From: Pedococcus sp031456495
Lineage (GTDB): Bacteria; Actinomycetota; Actinomycetes; Actinomycetales; Dermatophilaceae
Length of the DNA: 64,000 nt
Direction: 5' to 3'
NCBI RefSeq assembly: GCF_031456495.1
Contig: NZ_JAVDUW010000004.1
Coordinates: 1-64,000, forward strand
Under the pieces are notes generated by a model. The model was not told the DNA's origin. It did not search any database and saw nothing but the letters and a program-made list of their open reading frames with translations. Position 1 is the first letter of the stretch; every line of letters starts with the position of its first letter. The position numbers and the translations under genes are program-made. Below are positions 23,620 to 32,190 of the stretch, piece after piece.

Positions 23620-26310
23620 TCAGCTCGTCGTGACCACCAGCGTGTGCGAGCCGGCCCTGGTCGGGACGGTCACCTCGAGCCCGCGGTTGGTCGTCCGCGT
23701 CGTGGCGTCGGTGACGACCCGGCCGTCGAGGAGCACGGTGGCCACGTGGCTGCCGCGCGGCAGGGTGTGGCCGATCCAGACCTTGTCCGCACCCACGGCC
23801 CGCTCGACGTCGATCGTCGTCGTGTACCGCGAGCCGCTCACGGACGCCGCCACGTCGGCATACCCACCGCCGAGGCGGATGCGGTCGCCGGCGACCGACG
23901 GCTGGCCCTGCGGCACCTGCGGCACGACGACCAGCCGGCCGGTGCCGAGGTCGGGCCGCACGCCGAGCCACTGGTGCACGACCGCCCACGCGGTGCCGTA
24001 GTTGCCCCACGCCTGCATGAACATCGAGCGGCAGGTCCAGCAGCGGTCGATGTTCGCGCCCTGGTCCGGCGACGGGAAGATCTCCGGCATGGCACCCGGC
24101 TGCTCGTCCGGCGTGCCGCCGGTCGCGGGCTCGGCGAACATCGGGTCGGCGAGCGCATGCGTGTACCGCTGCTGCTGACCGGCGCCGAGGCGGCCGTAGT
24201 TGCCCTCGCCGATCGACTGGATCGACGTGGTCAGGCCGAAGATGACCTTCTCGCCCTGGCCGTTGGCGCCGCCCCCGCAGCCGGTGTGGAACAGGCCGGT
24301 GGAGAACGGCGGCGTGCCGCTGTAGCAGTCGTTCTCGCGGCCGGCGAGGGCCGTGGCGCCGTGGGCGTACGGCGCGAGGCCGGCCTGCGTGCGGCCGTCG
24401 ACCTGGAGCTCGGCCTCCATCGGCGTCTGCCCGATCCAGTGCTTCTGGAAGGACTGGACGTTGCCCGGGTCGACGAGCGAGTCGGCATACTGCGACGCCG
24501 CGGCGTACCACCACGTCCCGTCGAACCGGTCCCGGATCTTCCTCGCCAGGTTGTTCGCCCAGGAGAAGGTGCGGCCGTCGTGCTTCGCCTTCGCCATGTC
24601 GGCGAGGTCGTACAGGCCACGGATGTAGTAGACGGTGTTGTCGAGCTTCTCCTGGCCCATGCCGCCGCGCTCGACGTTGCCCAGGCCCTCGGGCCAGCCG
24701 TCGTGGTCGGCGTCGAGCTGGGAGGTGACGTAGCGCAGGTTGCGCACCGAGAAGTCGTACATCTCGTCGCGGAAGGCGTTGTCGCCGGTCCAGCGCCACA
24801 GCAGGGCGACGGTGCTCGGGAACTTCACCGTCTCGTCGGTGTTGAAGTCGTACGACGTGGTGCCGTCGGCGTTCTGCGTCCGCGAGTCGTGGCCGAACCA
24901 GATCGAGCCGTCGGAGACCACCTCGTGGGTGACGACACCGGAGCGGTTGTTGAGGATGTCGGAGATCTGCTGGAGCGCGCGCAGGTGCCCCTTGATCGCC
25001 TCGAACTGCCCCACCGAGACCGCCGCGAATGCCGTGTACTCGGCGTCGGTGCCGAAGATCCAGGGGTAGTCCGGGTACCCGGCGCCGATCCACGTGGCCT
25101 TGTCCACGGTGCCCAGGGGTGGCGGGAACTGCTTGCCCTGGTTGGTCCAGCGGACCTGCAGGTCGGTCGCCGTCTGGGTCAGGTCGGCCATGTTCTGCTT
25201 GCCCCACTCGACGGCCTGCTGCACGAGCGGGTCACCCGGCAGCGACAGCTGCGTCATCTGCGACAGCGCCCGGCGCTCGGCCTTCTTGGCGGCCAGGGCC
25301 GCCTCGGGGTCGGCCAGCGCCTTGGCCAGCTCGCCGCGGGCGGAGGTGAGTCCCTGGTCGGAGCCGGCGACCGCGAGCCAGACGGTCTTCGAGCCGCCCG
25401 CGGGCAGGTCGAGGGAGTACGTCAGCTCTCCGCCGGTGCCCTTGCCGAACGGGCCGTCGTCGCATGCGGACGGCTTGGGGTCGGCCGGGGCGCCGGGCTC
25501 GGTGCCGGTGCAGCGGTGGCCGGGCTGGGCGCCCCAGTACTGGCTGCCGATCGCCCCGGACGTCGGGGTCGCGGAGGTGCCGACGAGGGCGGCGTAGTGG
25601 TGCGTCGGCGCGCCGGGCAGGGCGCCGTCGTCGGTGAAGACGAGGTTCTTCCCGTCGTACGAGCCGGAGTCGGGCAGGTTGTCGCTGGCGTTCGGCGTGA
25701 CGCCGGAGAAGCCCCACGGGTACTGGCCCATGAGCTCGGAGTGCGCGTCGACCGACAGCTTGGCCGTCCGGGCAGCGCCGGGGTTGGTGACGGTCAGCCC
25801 GAAGAGCGCGCCGCGGACGCCGTCGGGGACGAAGTCGGTGCGTGCGACCTTCAGGCCCGCGGTGTCGGGCAGGTCGTAGCGGGTGTAGCCCCAGCCGCTG
25901 GTGAACTTCGTGGCAGGGCCGACCCACTGGTCGTCGAGGCCGAACCAGACACCGTCGACCATCTTCATCGGCGGGGTCCAGACCCCGCCCATCTCCCCGG
26001 TGATGTGCCAGCCGTTGGCGTAGAACCGGCCGTCCTCGAAGCCGATGGAGTAGGCGCGGGTGCCGGCGGAGACCTCACGCCGGTCGGCGAGCCGCGTGGT
26101 GACGGACAGCTCGTCGCCGGCCGCCGGGGCTGAGGCGGCCGTGGCGGCCGAGGTGGCTCCAGCCGTGGCGCCGCCCACTGCTGCCGGCGCTCCGGCCCGG
26201 GTCATCCCGAGGGCGGATCCCGGTGGTGCTGCGCTGGCGGGCAGCTGCGCCGCCAGGACGGTCGTTCCCAACGCCAGCGCGCTGGCGGCTGCGACGAGTG
26301 ATCGAGACAT
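23620..26310 (-). CDS. Large secreted six-hairpin glycosidase-like protein
   Basis: An 896-residue exported enzyme. The signal peptide is MSRSLVAAASALALGTTVLA with cleavage near residue 27 (SAA). A beta-sandwich region (about 80-330) precedes an alpha/alpha six-hairpin domain (about 340-740), with motifs such as WIGAGYPDYPWIFGTDAEYT, DADHDGWPEGLGN and GGMGQEKLDNTVYYIRGLYD that resemble glycogen-debranching and GH15/GH63-like glycosidases. A C-terminal beta domain (about 790-896) follows. It should hydrolyse an extracellular glycan; the linkage is not predictable. The ATG at 26310 gives a good signal peptide. It stands alone. Confidence 0.8.
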   Translation of the reverse strand: MSRSLVAAASALALGTTVLAAQLPASAAPPGSALGMTRAGAPAAVGGATAGATSAATAASAPAAGDELSVTTRLADRREVSAGTRAYSIGFEDGRFYANGWHITGEMGGVWTPPMKMVDGVWFGLDDQWVGPATKFTSGWGYTRYDLPDTAGLKVARTDFVPDGVRGALFGLTVTNPGAARTAKLSVDAHSELMGQYPWGFSGVTPNASDNLPDSGSYDGKNLVFTDDGALPGAPTHHYAALVGTSATPTSGAIGSQYWGAQPGHRCTGTEPGAPADPKPSACDDGPFGKGTGGELTYSLDLPAGGSKTVWLAVAGSDQGLTSARGELAKALADPEAALAAKKAERRALSQMTQLSLPGDPLVQQAVEWGKQNMADLTQTATDLQVRWTNQGKQFPPPLGTVDKATWIGAGYPDYPWIFGTDAEYTAFAAVSVGQFEAIKGHLRALQQISDILNNRSGVVTHEVVSDGSIWFGHDSRTQNADGTTSYDFNTDETVKFPSTVALLWRWTGDNAFRDEMYDFSVRNLRYVTSQLDADHDGWPEGLGNVERGGMGQEKLDNTVYYIRGLYDLADMAKAKHDGRTFSWANNLARKIRDRFDGTWWYAAASQYADSLVDPGNVQSFQKHWIGQTPMEAELQVDGRTQAGLAPYAHGATALAGRENDCYSGTPPFSTGLFHTGCGGGANGQGEKVIFGLTTSIQSIGEGNYGRLGAGQQQRYTHALADPMFAEPATGGTPDEQPGAMPEIFPSPDQGANIDRCWTCRSMFMQAWGNYGTAWAVVHQWLGVRPDLGTGRLVVVPQVPQGQPSVAGDRIRLGGGYADVAASVSGSRYTTTIDVERAVGADKVWIGHTLPRGSHVATVLLDGRVVTDATTRTTNRGLEVTVPTRAGSHTLVVTTS

Positions 26311-26535
26311 CGGGCGTCCTCCGACCCAGAAGGGGAGCGGCGCCGGCCGGCGTCGCCTGGGTGGTCAGGACAGTGCGCCCGAGGCGAATTCGGACGACTT
26401 TGTCCGGACTGTCGGAACGTACACCCGGGCCCAGAACGGGGCAACGGACTGCGAACAGGGTCGAGGACCGCGAAGGGTGCCCAAGCAGGACGAACCTCGT
26501 TCGGCGGCCGGCGAGGTTCGCCCGACGTGGGTGCG
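26311..26535. other. Intergenic region upstream of glycosidase
   Basis: No gene. It must hold the glycosidase promoter, but no convincing -10/-35 pair or operator is visible. Confidence 0.45.
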
Positions 26536-26898
26536 TCAGCCGGCGTCGGGGGCGTACACGTCGCGCGGTCCGGGCTGGCCCTGCAGGCTCCCGATGGCGC
26601 GGATCGCGTCGAGCCGGTGGACGAGGTCGTCCGCCCGGGTGGACACGACGGAACGGTGCTCGCCGGCGGTGAGCCGGCGCCGCGCGGCCACGAGGTCGGT
26701 GCGGTTGGTGCCGCCGGCCCGCGCCGCGAGGTCGAGGCGCCCGGCCTGCACGTCGGCCATGCAGGCGAGGCAGAGGATCCCCTCGTCCGAGGACAGGTAC
26801 CCGACGCGCTCGCCGCCCGCCACGACCTCGCCGCAGCCGCACACGGCGGGCTGGGAGAGGCGGACCAGGGTCGGCAGCGTGCGCGGGTGGCTGTCCAT
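26536..26898 (-). CDS. Conserved hypothetical protein with Cys-rich N-terminus
   Basis: A 120-residue soluble protein. The N-terminal half has CGCGEVVAGGERVGYLSSDE followed by CLACMADV, a CxC...CxxC arrangement that could bind one zinc ion. The C-terminal half is helical and charged (AARRRLTAGEHRSVVSTRAD). No family recognised. There is no ribosome site; TAGCGT ends 8 nt before the ATG at 26898, suggesting a leaderless message. Confidence 0.7.
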   Translation of the reverse strand: MDSHPRTLPTLVRLSQPAVCGCGEVVAGGERVGYLSSDEGILCLACMADVQAGRLDLAARAGGTNRTDLVAARRRLTAGEHRSVVSTRADDLVHRLDAIRAIGSLQGQPGPRDVYAPDAG

Positions 26899-27408
26899 GG
26901 GTGGCGACGCTAGGACGGGGCGCTGCGGCAGGGTCGCCATCGGCGGGGTCCCCAACCGTTCGGATGATGCGTTTTCGTGCGGTTGGCTGAGTTCGCGGCA
27001 GGGGCGCAGTTCGGTGCCCACCCCGTCCCGGAAGTCAGGACCTAGGTCCCTGCTGCGACGTCCTTCGTTGCGGGACAAAGGAAGTGCGCCCCCGGTAACG
27101 AGGGCGAACCGGAAGGACAGCCGGTCCGTACCGCAGCGAGAGCTGCGGAGGATCCCCCGACGAGGGTGGCGGGCCGCAACGCCCTCCCGGACGCCGAGAG
27201 CTCGTCACTCCCGGACGACGAGGCCCTGGGCGGTTTGCGAATCAGCCCGGGGCCTCGCCACGCGGGCCGCTCCGAGCGGCAGGCAGGCCGGCGTCACGCG
27301 ACGTGCCATGTCACAGGCCCGGGGTCGCCGCGTCCGCCTCGTGGTGGAGCGCGACTCGACCCGAACGGCTGAGGCCGCCGGAGGGGCCACCGGCCCGATA
27401 CTGGACCC
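26899..27408. other. 510-bp intergenic region with small hairpins
   Basis: No supported gene. Around 27130-27147 the sequence forms CCGCAGC-GAGA-GCTGCGG, a perfect 7-bp stem with a GNRA-type loop, inside GC-rich possible structure (27075-27180). I could not match it to a riboswitch class or known RNA. GATACT ends 6 nt before the GTG of the next gene and may be its -10 element. Confidence 0.4.
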
Positions 27409-29028
27409 GTGCTCGACACCGACTTCAGCCGTACGGTGCGTGCGGCACAGTCGGGGGACGAGGGCGCGTTCGCACGGCTGTGGCGTGACGCCAACCCGCT
27501 GCTCGTCCGCTACCTGCGGGTGGTGGGCTACGACGACCCCTACGACGGCGCCTGCGAGGCGTGGATCACGGTGGTGCGCGGCCTCGCGGACTTCGCCGGC
27601 GACGAGCGCGACTGGCTCGTCTGGCTGCTCACCTGCGCCCGGGCCCGCGCCCACGAGGGGTCGCTGCGGCGTGCCTGGGGGTCGGTGACCGTCGTCCCCG
27701 GCACGGGTCTTCCCGTCGGGGGCGCACTGCCCGACGACGTCGAGGAGGAGCTCACCAGCGCCGCCGTCGACGACCCCCGGACCCGCGGCATCGCCGACTC
27801 GCTCGCGGCGCTGCGCAGCCTGCCCCTGGGGCAGGGCGAGGTGCTGCTCCTGCGGTACGGCGCCGGCCTGTCGGTCCGGGACACCAGCCGTGTCACGGGC
27901 GTCGACGAGGTCTCCGTGGGCCGGCTCGCGCAGCGTGGGCTGGATCGCCTCGGCGTCGACCACGACCTGTTGCGCTGGTCGCTCACGGCGCCGGGGTCCG
28001 TCGCCGAGCTGGCCGACGAGCGCGTGGTGCTCGGTGCCTTCACCGGCGGGTCTCGGGCGGGTCGACGGGGAGCCGGCCGCTCGGGCCGTGCCGGAGGTGG
28101 TCGGCCCGAAGGTCCTTCGGGCGCGAGACACCACGGCTCCCGTGTCATCGCGACCGTCGCCGTGCCCAGCGCGGCAGACAGCGCACGGGGCGGCTCGCGC
28201 GTCACGGCTCTGCGTTCGCCGGCAACGACGGCTCGCTCCGGTGGCGCCGTCCGCGTGGTCGGCCGCTCCCGCGGCGCAGCCCTTGCGGTCGCCGCCCTCT
28301 CGGCCTCGGTGATGTCGCTCGGCGGGCTCACCGCCGCGGCATACGTCGGTGCCCTCCCGGCCCCGGTCCAGCAGGCCATGCACGACGCCATCGGTGCCCC
28401 GGCACCGACCGCCGGGCCGTCCGGTCCCTCCGCGCAGGGGGGCTCCTCGAGCACCTCGCGCCCCCCTGGTGCCGGGCCGTCGGCCTCCGCCGTCGCGGGA
28501 CTGTGCCGTGCGTGGTCGGCCGACCAGGCTGCGGGAACTCCGCGCGACCGGTCCACGGCCTTCCGCGCCCTCGCCTCGCGGGCCGGCGGCGCCGAGCGCG
28601 TGCAGGGGTACTGCGCGACCGCCGCGACCCACCCGACGTCGCAGGTCGGGCCCCGTCCCACCCCAACCGCACACCCCACGGCGCCCGGCAAGGGCGCGAC
28701 CAGCACCCCGAACCCGCACTCCACCTCGCCCGGCAAGGGCACGACGAGGACGCCGAACCCGCACTCCACCTCTCCCGGCAAGGGCACGACCAGGACGCCC
28801 GCGCCCCAGTCGACGGCGCCCGGCAACGGCGGGTCGACCCCCTCGAAGCCCCAGCCCACACCGTCCGGCAACGGCTCGACGCAGGGGGCGGGCAACGGGT
28901 CGGGCTTCGCCTCGGAGGCCCCGGTGACGGCGCCGTCGACCCCCGTGTCGCCGGCCCCGTCCAGCGGGACGGGCAAGGGCGGCGGGTCCGGCGGCGGGTC
29001 GGGCGGCGCCCCTGGCCGTGCGGGGTAG
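27409..29028 (+). CDS. Sigma-70-like protein fused to a membrane helix and exterior repeat tail
   Basis: A 539-residue fusion. Residues 1-200 resemble an ECF sigma factor: a region-2-like part (GDEGAFARLWRDANPLLVRY) and a region-4-like part (SLPLGQGEVLLLRYGAGLSV, then VTGVDEVSVGRLAQRGLDRL). A basic linker leads to one membrane helix at about 285-310 (ALAVAALSASVMSLGGLTAAAY), then an exterior tail rich in Pro, Thr, Ser and Gly with four 15-residue repeats (PNPHSTSPGKGTTRT type) and a C-terminal GGGSGGGSGG stretch. Fusion to a membrane anchor suggests control by release or by an outside signal, as in other ECF groups with C-terminal membrane extensions. The GTG start has no ribosome site. Confidence 0.75.
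   Translation: MLDTDFSRTVRAAQSGDEGAFARLWRDANPLLVRYLRVVGYDDPYDGACEAWITVVRGLADFAGDERDWLVWLLTCARARAHEGSLRRAWGSVTVVPGTGLPVGGALPDDVEEELTSAAVDDPRTRGIADSLAALRSLPLGQGEVLLLRYGAGLSVRDTSRVTGVDEVSVGRLAQRGLDRLGVDHDLLRWSLTAPGSVAELADERVVLGAFTGGSRAGRRGAGRSGRAGGGRPEGPSGARHHGSRVIATVAVPSAADSARGGSRVTALRSPATTARSGGAVRVVGRSRGAALAVAALSASVMSLGGLTAAAYVGALPAPVQQAMHDAIGAPAPTAGPSGPSAQGGSSSTSRPPGAGPSASAVAGLCRAWSADQAAGTPRDRSTAFRALASRAGGAERVQGYCATAATHPTSQVGPRPTPTAHPTAPGKGATSTPNPHSTSPGKGTTRTPNPHSTSPGKGTTRTPAPQSTAPGNGGSTPSKPQPTPSGNGSTQGAGNGSGFASEAPVTAPSTPVSPAPSSGTGKGGGSGGGSGGAPGRAG
28663..28842 (+). repeat. Four 45-bp tandem repeats in the sigma-fusion tail
   Basis: Each unit codes for 15 residues. The two central units (28708-28752 and 28753-28797) are nearly identical at DNA level and encode identical peptides; the outer two have diverged. 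The repeat lengthens the extracellular tail in frame. Confidence 0.8.
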
Positions 29029-29119
29029 GACGCGTGGACGCCGCACGCGCGCCGCACGCGGCCGAAGGGGAGCGGGCCGCCGGACGTCCGTCCAGCACTG
29101 CTGCCGTAGGCTTCGCGCC

Positions 29120-29485
29120 GTGCTCTTCCCGCTGACCGTCGCCGTCTTCGTGGTGGCGCTCGTCCTGCTGGCGCTGTCCGGCTGGTATGCCGCGAGGGGC
29201 CGGCTGCTCGACGACCGGATGCTCCTGGCGGGCGCCGTCCTCGAGGTCGGCCTGGTCGTGCAGCTCGTCGTCGCGCTCGTCCACGTGGGGCGCGTGACCG
29301 GCGGGGGAGCCGAGCGCGCGACCTTCGCGGCGTATGCCGTGACGCTGCCGTTCGTCCCGCCGGTGGCACTGTTCACCGCGCTCAAGGAGAAGACGCGCTG
29401 GGCGATGGTGGTCGTCGCCGTCGGCGCGTTCGGGGTGGCCGTGATGACGGCGCGCCTGCAGCAGATCTGGGGTCTCGGTGGCTGA
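29120..29485 (+). CDS. Small integral membrane protein
   Basis: A 121-residue protein with four predicted membrane helices: LTVAVFVVALVLLALSGWYA, AGAVLEVGLVVQLVVALVHV, ATFAAYAVTLPFVPPVALFT and WAMVVVAVGAFGVAVMTARL. It ends in a short cytoplasmic tail. No function known. TAGGCT ends 7 nt before the GTG, consistent with a leaderless start. Its end overlaps the next gene by 8 bp, so the two form a pair. Confidence 0.75.
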   Translation: MLFPLTVAVFVVALVLLALSGWYAARGRLLDDRMLLAGAVLEVGLVVQLVVALVHVGRVTGGGAERATFAAYAVTLPFVPPVALFTALKEKTRWAMVVVAVGAFGVAVMTARLQQIWGLGG

Positions 29486-29969
29486 GTCGACGTCGCAGCA
29501 GCCCGGCGCACCGCGGTCGACCCGCTCGGGCCCCGGGATCATCCTGGTCTCGGTCTACGGCCTGCTGGCGCTCGCCGCGACCGGCCGCTCGGTCCTGCAG
29601 ATCACCGAGTACTTCTCGCGCGCCCCGCTCGCCTACGTCCTGTCGGCCGTCGCGGCCGTCATCTACATCGTCGCCACGGTCGCCCTCGCACGCGGCGACC
29701 GGACGTCCCGCCGTGTGGCGCTCGCCGCGATCAGCGTCGAGCTGGTCGGCGTGCTCGTGGTCGGGCTCGCCTCCTACCTCGCGCGCAGCGCCTTCCCCGA
29801 CAAGACGGTGTGGTCGCACTTCGGCTCGGGGTACGGGTTCGTCCCGCTGGTGCTGCCGGTGCTCGGCCTGCTGTGGCTGCGTCGCACCGCCACGGGACCG
29901 GCCGCCGACGTCGGCACGGCACAGGGCAGCCCCGAGGCGGACGGCCCCGGGGCTGCACCCACGCGCTAG
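29478..29969 (+). CDS. Small integral membrane protein, partner of upstream gene
   Basis: A 163-residue protein with four membrane helices (GIILVSVYGLLALAATGRSV; LAYVLSAVAAVIYIVATVAL; VALAAISVELVGVLVVGLAS; FVPLVLPVLGLLWLR) and a C-terminal Ala/Gly/Pro-rich cytoplasmic tail. It starts with GTG inside the upstream gene, so translation is coupled. Function unknown; the two proteins probably act together in the membrane. Confidence 0.75.
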   Translation: MAESTSQQPGAPRSTRSGPGIILVSVYGLLALAATGRSVLQITEYFSRAPLAYVLSAVAAVIYIVATVALARGDRTSRRVALAAISVELVGVLVVGLASYLARSAFPDKTVWSHFGSGYGFVPLVLPVLGLLWLRRTATGPAADVGTAQGSPEADGPGAAPTR

Positions 29970-29976
29970 GTCCTCC

Positions 29977-30423
29977 TCAGGAGGCGTCCTCGACCGGCTC
30001 GAGCACGAACACCGGGATCAGGCGGTCGGTCTTGGTCTGGTACTCCGCGTAGGGCGGGTAGGCCTCGACGCAGCGCTCCCACCACTGCTCGCGCTCCTCG
30101 CCCTCGAGCTCGCGCGCCCGGACGGTCCACGTGCGGTCGTCGTCCTGGAGGTCGAGCACCGGGTTCTTGCGGGCGTTCGCGTACCACGCGGGGTGCTCGG
30201 GGGCGCCGCCCTTGCTCGCCACCGCGGCATACAGGCCCTCGTGCTCGACCCGCATCAGCGGGACCTTGCGCACCTTGCCGGACACCCCGAGCATCGTCAG
30301 CATCACGACCGGCCGGTCCATGATGGAGACCGAGCGGGTCGTGCCCGTGCTCTCGATCGTCTCGACCTGCTCGCGGACCCACTTCGTGGGGCTGGGGACG
30401 TACTCACCCGTGATCGTCGTCAT
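29977..30423 (-). CDS. F420-dependent nitroreductase-like (DDN/FDOR-A) protein
   Basis: A 148-residue protein of the deazaflavin-dependent nitroreductase family, a split-barrel fold that uses reduced coenzyme F420 to reduce quinones, enones or nitro compounds. Family features are VVMLTMLGVSGKVRKVPLMR (the F420-phosphate binding region), then ASKGGAPEHPAWYANARKNP, very typical of the family. The C-terminus has YAEYQTKTDRLIPVFVLEPV. The ATG at 30423 gives the normal family length. Its presence implies that the organism makes F420, as most actinobacteria of this type do. Confidence 0.9.
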   Translation of the reverse strand: MTTITGEYVPSPTKWVREQVETIESTGTTRSVSIMDRPVVMLTMLGVSGKVRKVPLMRVEHEGLYAAVASKGGAPEHPAWYANARKNPVLDLQDDDRTWTVRARELEGEEREQWWERCVEAYPPYAEYQTKTDRLIPVFVLEPVEDAS

Positions 30424-30541
30424 GTGTCCCACAACACCACGGGCGGCCGATTTGTTGCACGCCGAGGCGGGCCGGGCGCGGGCGGCGCAGGGTCTGTGGA
30501 CAACCGTCGACCCGCCTCCTGCGCGTCCTAGCCTCGAGGGC

Positions 30542-30850
30542 ATGCCGAGGATCTCCGTCACCCCCGAGGCGCTCACCGCGCTCGCCGGCGCGCTGGCGGG
30601 CATCGCCGACGAACTGGCGTGGTGCGCCCAGCGTGCGGGCACCGACGCCTGGGCTCTCGGCCCGGGCGACAGTGCGGCGGCGCTGGCGGAGGTCCTCGGC
30701 GACTTCGAGCACCAGCGACAGCTGCTCGGGCGCTCGTGCGGGTCGCTCGCGGCGGCGGTCCGCACGGCGGGGTCCGCGTATGCCGAGGTCGAGGCCGGCG
30801 TCGGCGCGGACCTCACGGTGGGCGGCGAGGGCTGGGGGAGCGCCTGGTGA
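30542..30850 (+). CDS. WXG100-like small protein
   Basis: A 102-residue, largely helical protein (ALTALAGALAGIADELAWCA, then SLAAAVRTAGSAYAEVEAGV). Length, two-helix layout and the final GEGWGSAW resemble WXG100/ESAT-6-like substrates or partners of type VII secretion, though a canonical central WxG is not seen. TAGCCT ends 7 nt before the ATG (leaderless). It overlaps the next gene by 4 bp (GTGA), so the two are translated together. No ESX/T7SS machinery genes lie in the window. Confidence 0.6.
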   Translation: MPRISVTPEALTALAGALAGIADELAWCAQRAGTDAWALGPGDSAAALAEVLGDFEHQRQLLGRSCGSLAAAVRTAGSAYAEVEAGVGADLTVGGEGWGSAW

Positions 30851-32112
30851 GGGCGCCCGCGCCGGTCGGCGGGGACCCTGCGACGGTCCGTGCACTCGCG
30901 GGCACCCTCGCCGGGGAGGGCGACTGGCTGGGCTCGCTCGGGGGGAGCCTGCGCGGCCTGGCGGACCCCTCCCTTACGTCCTGGGACAGCGCGGCCGGCG
31001 AGGCGTTCGCGCGGCGGTGCGCCGGCGTGGCCGGCGTCGTCGACCGGCTCTCCCGCCGGTATGCCGTGGCCGCCCGGGCCCTGGTCGCCCTCGCCGACGC
31101 GCTCGCGCGGGCGCAGGAGACCGTGGCAGGTGCCCAGCGGGTGCACGAGCAGGCATGGCCCGAGTTCCTCGCCGCCGGGGACGCCATGGCGCTCGCGGAG
31201 TCGAGCGACGACCCCGCCGTCAGGAGCACGGCGCCGCGGCTGCGGGCCCGGATGGTGGAGGCGGGGGAGCGGGTGCAGGCCGCCGAGCGGAGGGCGTCCG
31301 ACGCCCGGGCGGAGTACCGGATCGCAGACCGGCGGTGCGCGTCGGTGCTGGCGTCCCTGCGCGACGACGGCCTGTCCGACAGCGGCTGGTACGACGTGGT
31401 GACGACCACCCGCGACGTCGCCGGCTCCGTGGAGTCGGTCGCGGGGCCGGCGGCGCTGCTCCCGGTTCCTCCGGTCCGGGCCGTGGCGGAGCCCGTCGCC
31501 GCCGTCGCGGGCGCGGCCGGGCTCGCGGCCGGCGCGGCGCTGCTCGCGGTCTGGGGCGACGGCTCCTGGTCGTCCCTGGCGCTGGGCGCAGCCGCCGCGG
31601 CGGCAGGCCCGGTCGCGGAAGGGCTGAAGACCGGTGCCCGGGCGACCAACGCCGCCGCCCAGGCCGCGGCCTCGACCCGGGTCGAGCGCCGGGCCCTGCG
31701 GATGGGAGCCCGCCAGCGTCTCGCCGCGGCCATGGGTGCGCCCAGCGCCCGCGCCTATGGCAAGGCCCCCACCCCCGTCGCCCGGACGGTCCGGTGGACC
31801 GCGCCGTCGCGGCGCCCAGGGACGTGGGGTCGCTGGGCTGCCGAGCAGGCGGAGCTGCGCGCCCGGACCGCGGTGCAGACCCGGTGGCTCGACGACTGGC
31901 GCGCCGTCACCGGTACCACGGGCACGTCGCCCCGGCTGCTCGTGACGGCCTGGGGCGTCGAGGCAGGCGGGTCTGCGCTGGACCAGGTGTCCTCGGCGCG
32001 CGACGCCCGGGCGGCGCAGGCCTCCGACCGGGCAATCGAGGCGGCCGGCAGGCGCCTGACCTCGGGGAATCCACCACGCGCCGGCGTGCAGGATGTGGCG
32101 CGGCACCGTTGA
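30847..32112 (+). CDS. Large WXG-like protein, putative type VII secretion-related
   Basis: A 421-residue protein. The N-terminal 200 residues are helical: GLADPSLTSWDSAAGEAFAR (a WxSxAGxAF motif typical of WXG/putative-T7SS N-terminal domains), then SRRYAVAARALVALADALAR and a coiled region (RARMVEAGERVQAAERRASD). A hydrophobic Ala/Gly-rich segment at about 210-260 could enter a membrane. The basic C-terminal 170 residues (RVERRALRMGARQRLAAAMG onward) have no recognised fold. It starts with GTG overlapping the WXG100-like gene, so it may be its partner. Whether the C-terminus is a toxin is unknown; no immunity gene follows. Confidence 0.6.
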   Translation: MRAPAPVGGDPATVRALAGTLAGEGDWLGSLGGSLRGLADPSLTSWDSAAGEAFARRCAGVAGVVDRLSRRYAVAARALVALADALARAQETVAGAQRVHEQAWPEFLAAGDAMALAESSDDPAVRSTAPRLRARMVEAGERVQAAERRASDARAEYRIADRRCASVLASLRDDGLSDSGWYDVVTTTRDVAGSVESVAGPAALLPVPPVRAVAEPVAAVAGAAGLAAGAALLAVWGDGSWSSLALGAAAAAAGPVAEGLKTGARATNAAAQAAASTRVERRALRMGARQRLAAAMGAPSARAYGKAPTPVARTVRWTAPSRRPGTWGRWAAEQAELRARTAVQTRWLDDWRAVTGTTGTSPRLLVTAWGVEAGGSALDQVSSARDARAAQASDRAIEAAGRRLTSGNPPRAGVQDVARHR

Positions 32113-32138
32113 CTGACCGGGATGTCCGGAAATACGCT
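32109..32138 (+). promoter_or_regulatory. Promoter of the glycolate operon
   Basis: TTGACT (32109-32114), an 18-bp spacer and TACGCT (32133-32138) fit a vegetative promoter. The start would be near 32145, leaving a leader of about 45 nt before glcD that contains the inverted repeat at 32158-32172. The -35 lies in the last codons of the preceding gene. Confidence 0.6.
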
Positions 32139-32157
32139 CCATTCAGCAAAAGCCAAC

Positions 32158-32172
32158 TTCCGCGATGTGGAA
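32158..32172. promoter_or_regulatory. IclR-like operator in the glcD leader
   Basis: TTCCGCGATGTGGAA is an imperfect inverted repeat with TTCC/GGAA arms, resembling sites of IclR-family regulators in actinobacteria. Just downstream of the transcription start, it would allow repression in the absence of substrate. No regulator gene is adjacent. Confidence 0.45.
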
Positions 32173-32190
32173 AACAAGGCGGTGCGTTCG

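Noticed and set aside
23209..26133. 974-codon open frame on the plus strand
   Set aside because: It runs antisense through the glycosidase gene and has shadow-like composition; the glycosidase has a signal peptide and conserved motifs.
27075..27180. c-di-AMP, c-di-GMP or cobalamin riboswitch
   Set aside because: Conserved core sequences of these classes are not present.
27166..27372. Short open frame before the sigma-fusion gene
   Set aside because: Composition is disordered and biased, with no ribosome site or promoter signature at its start.
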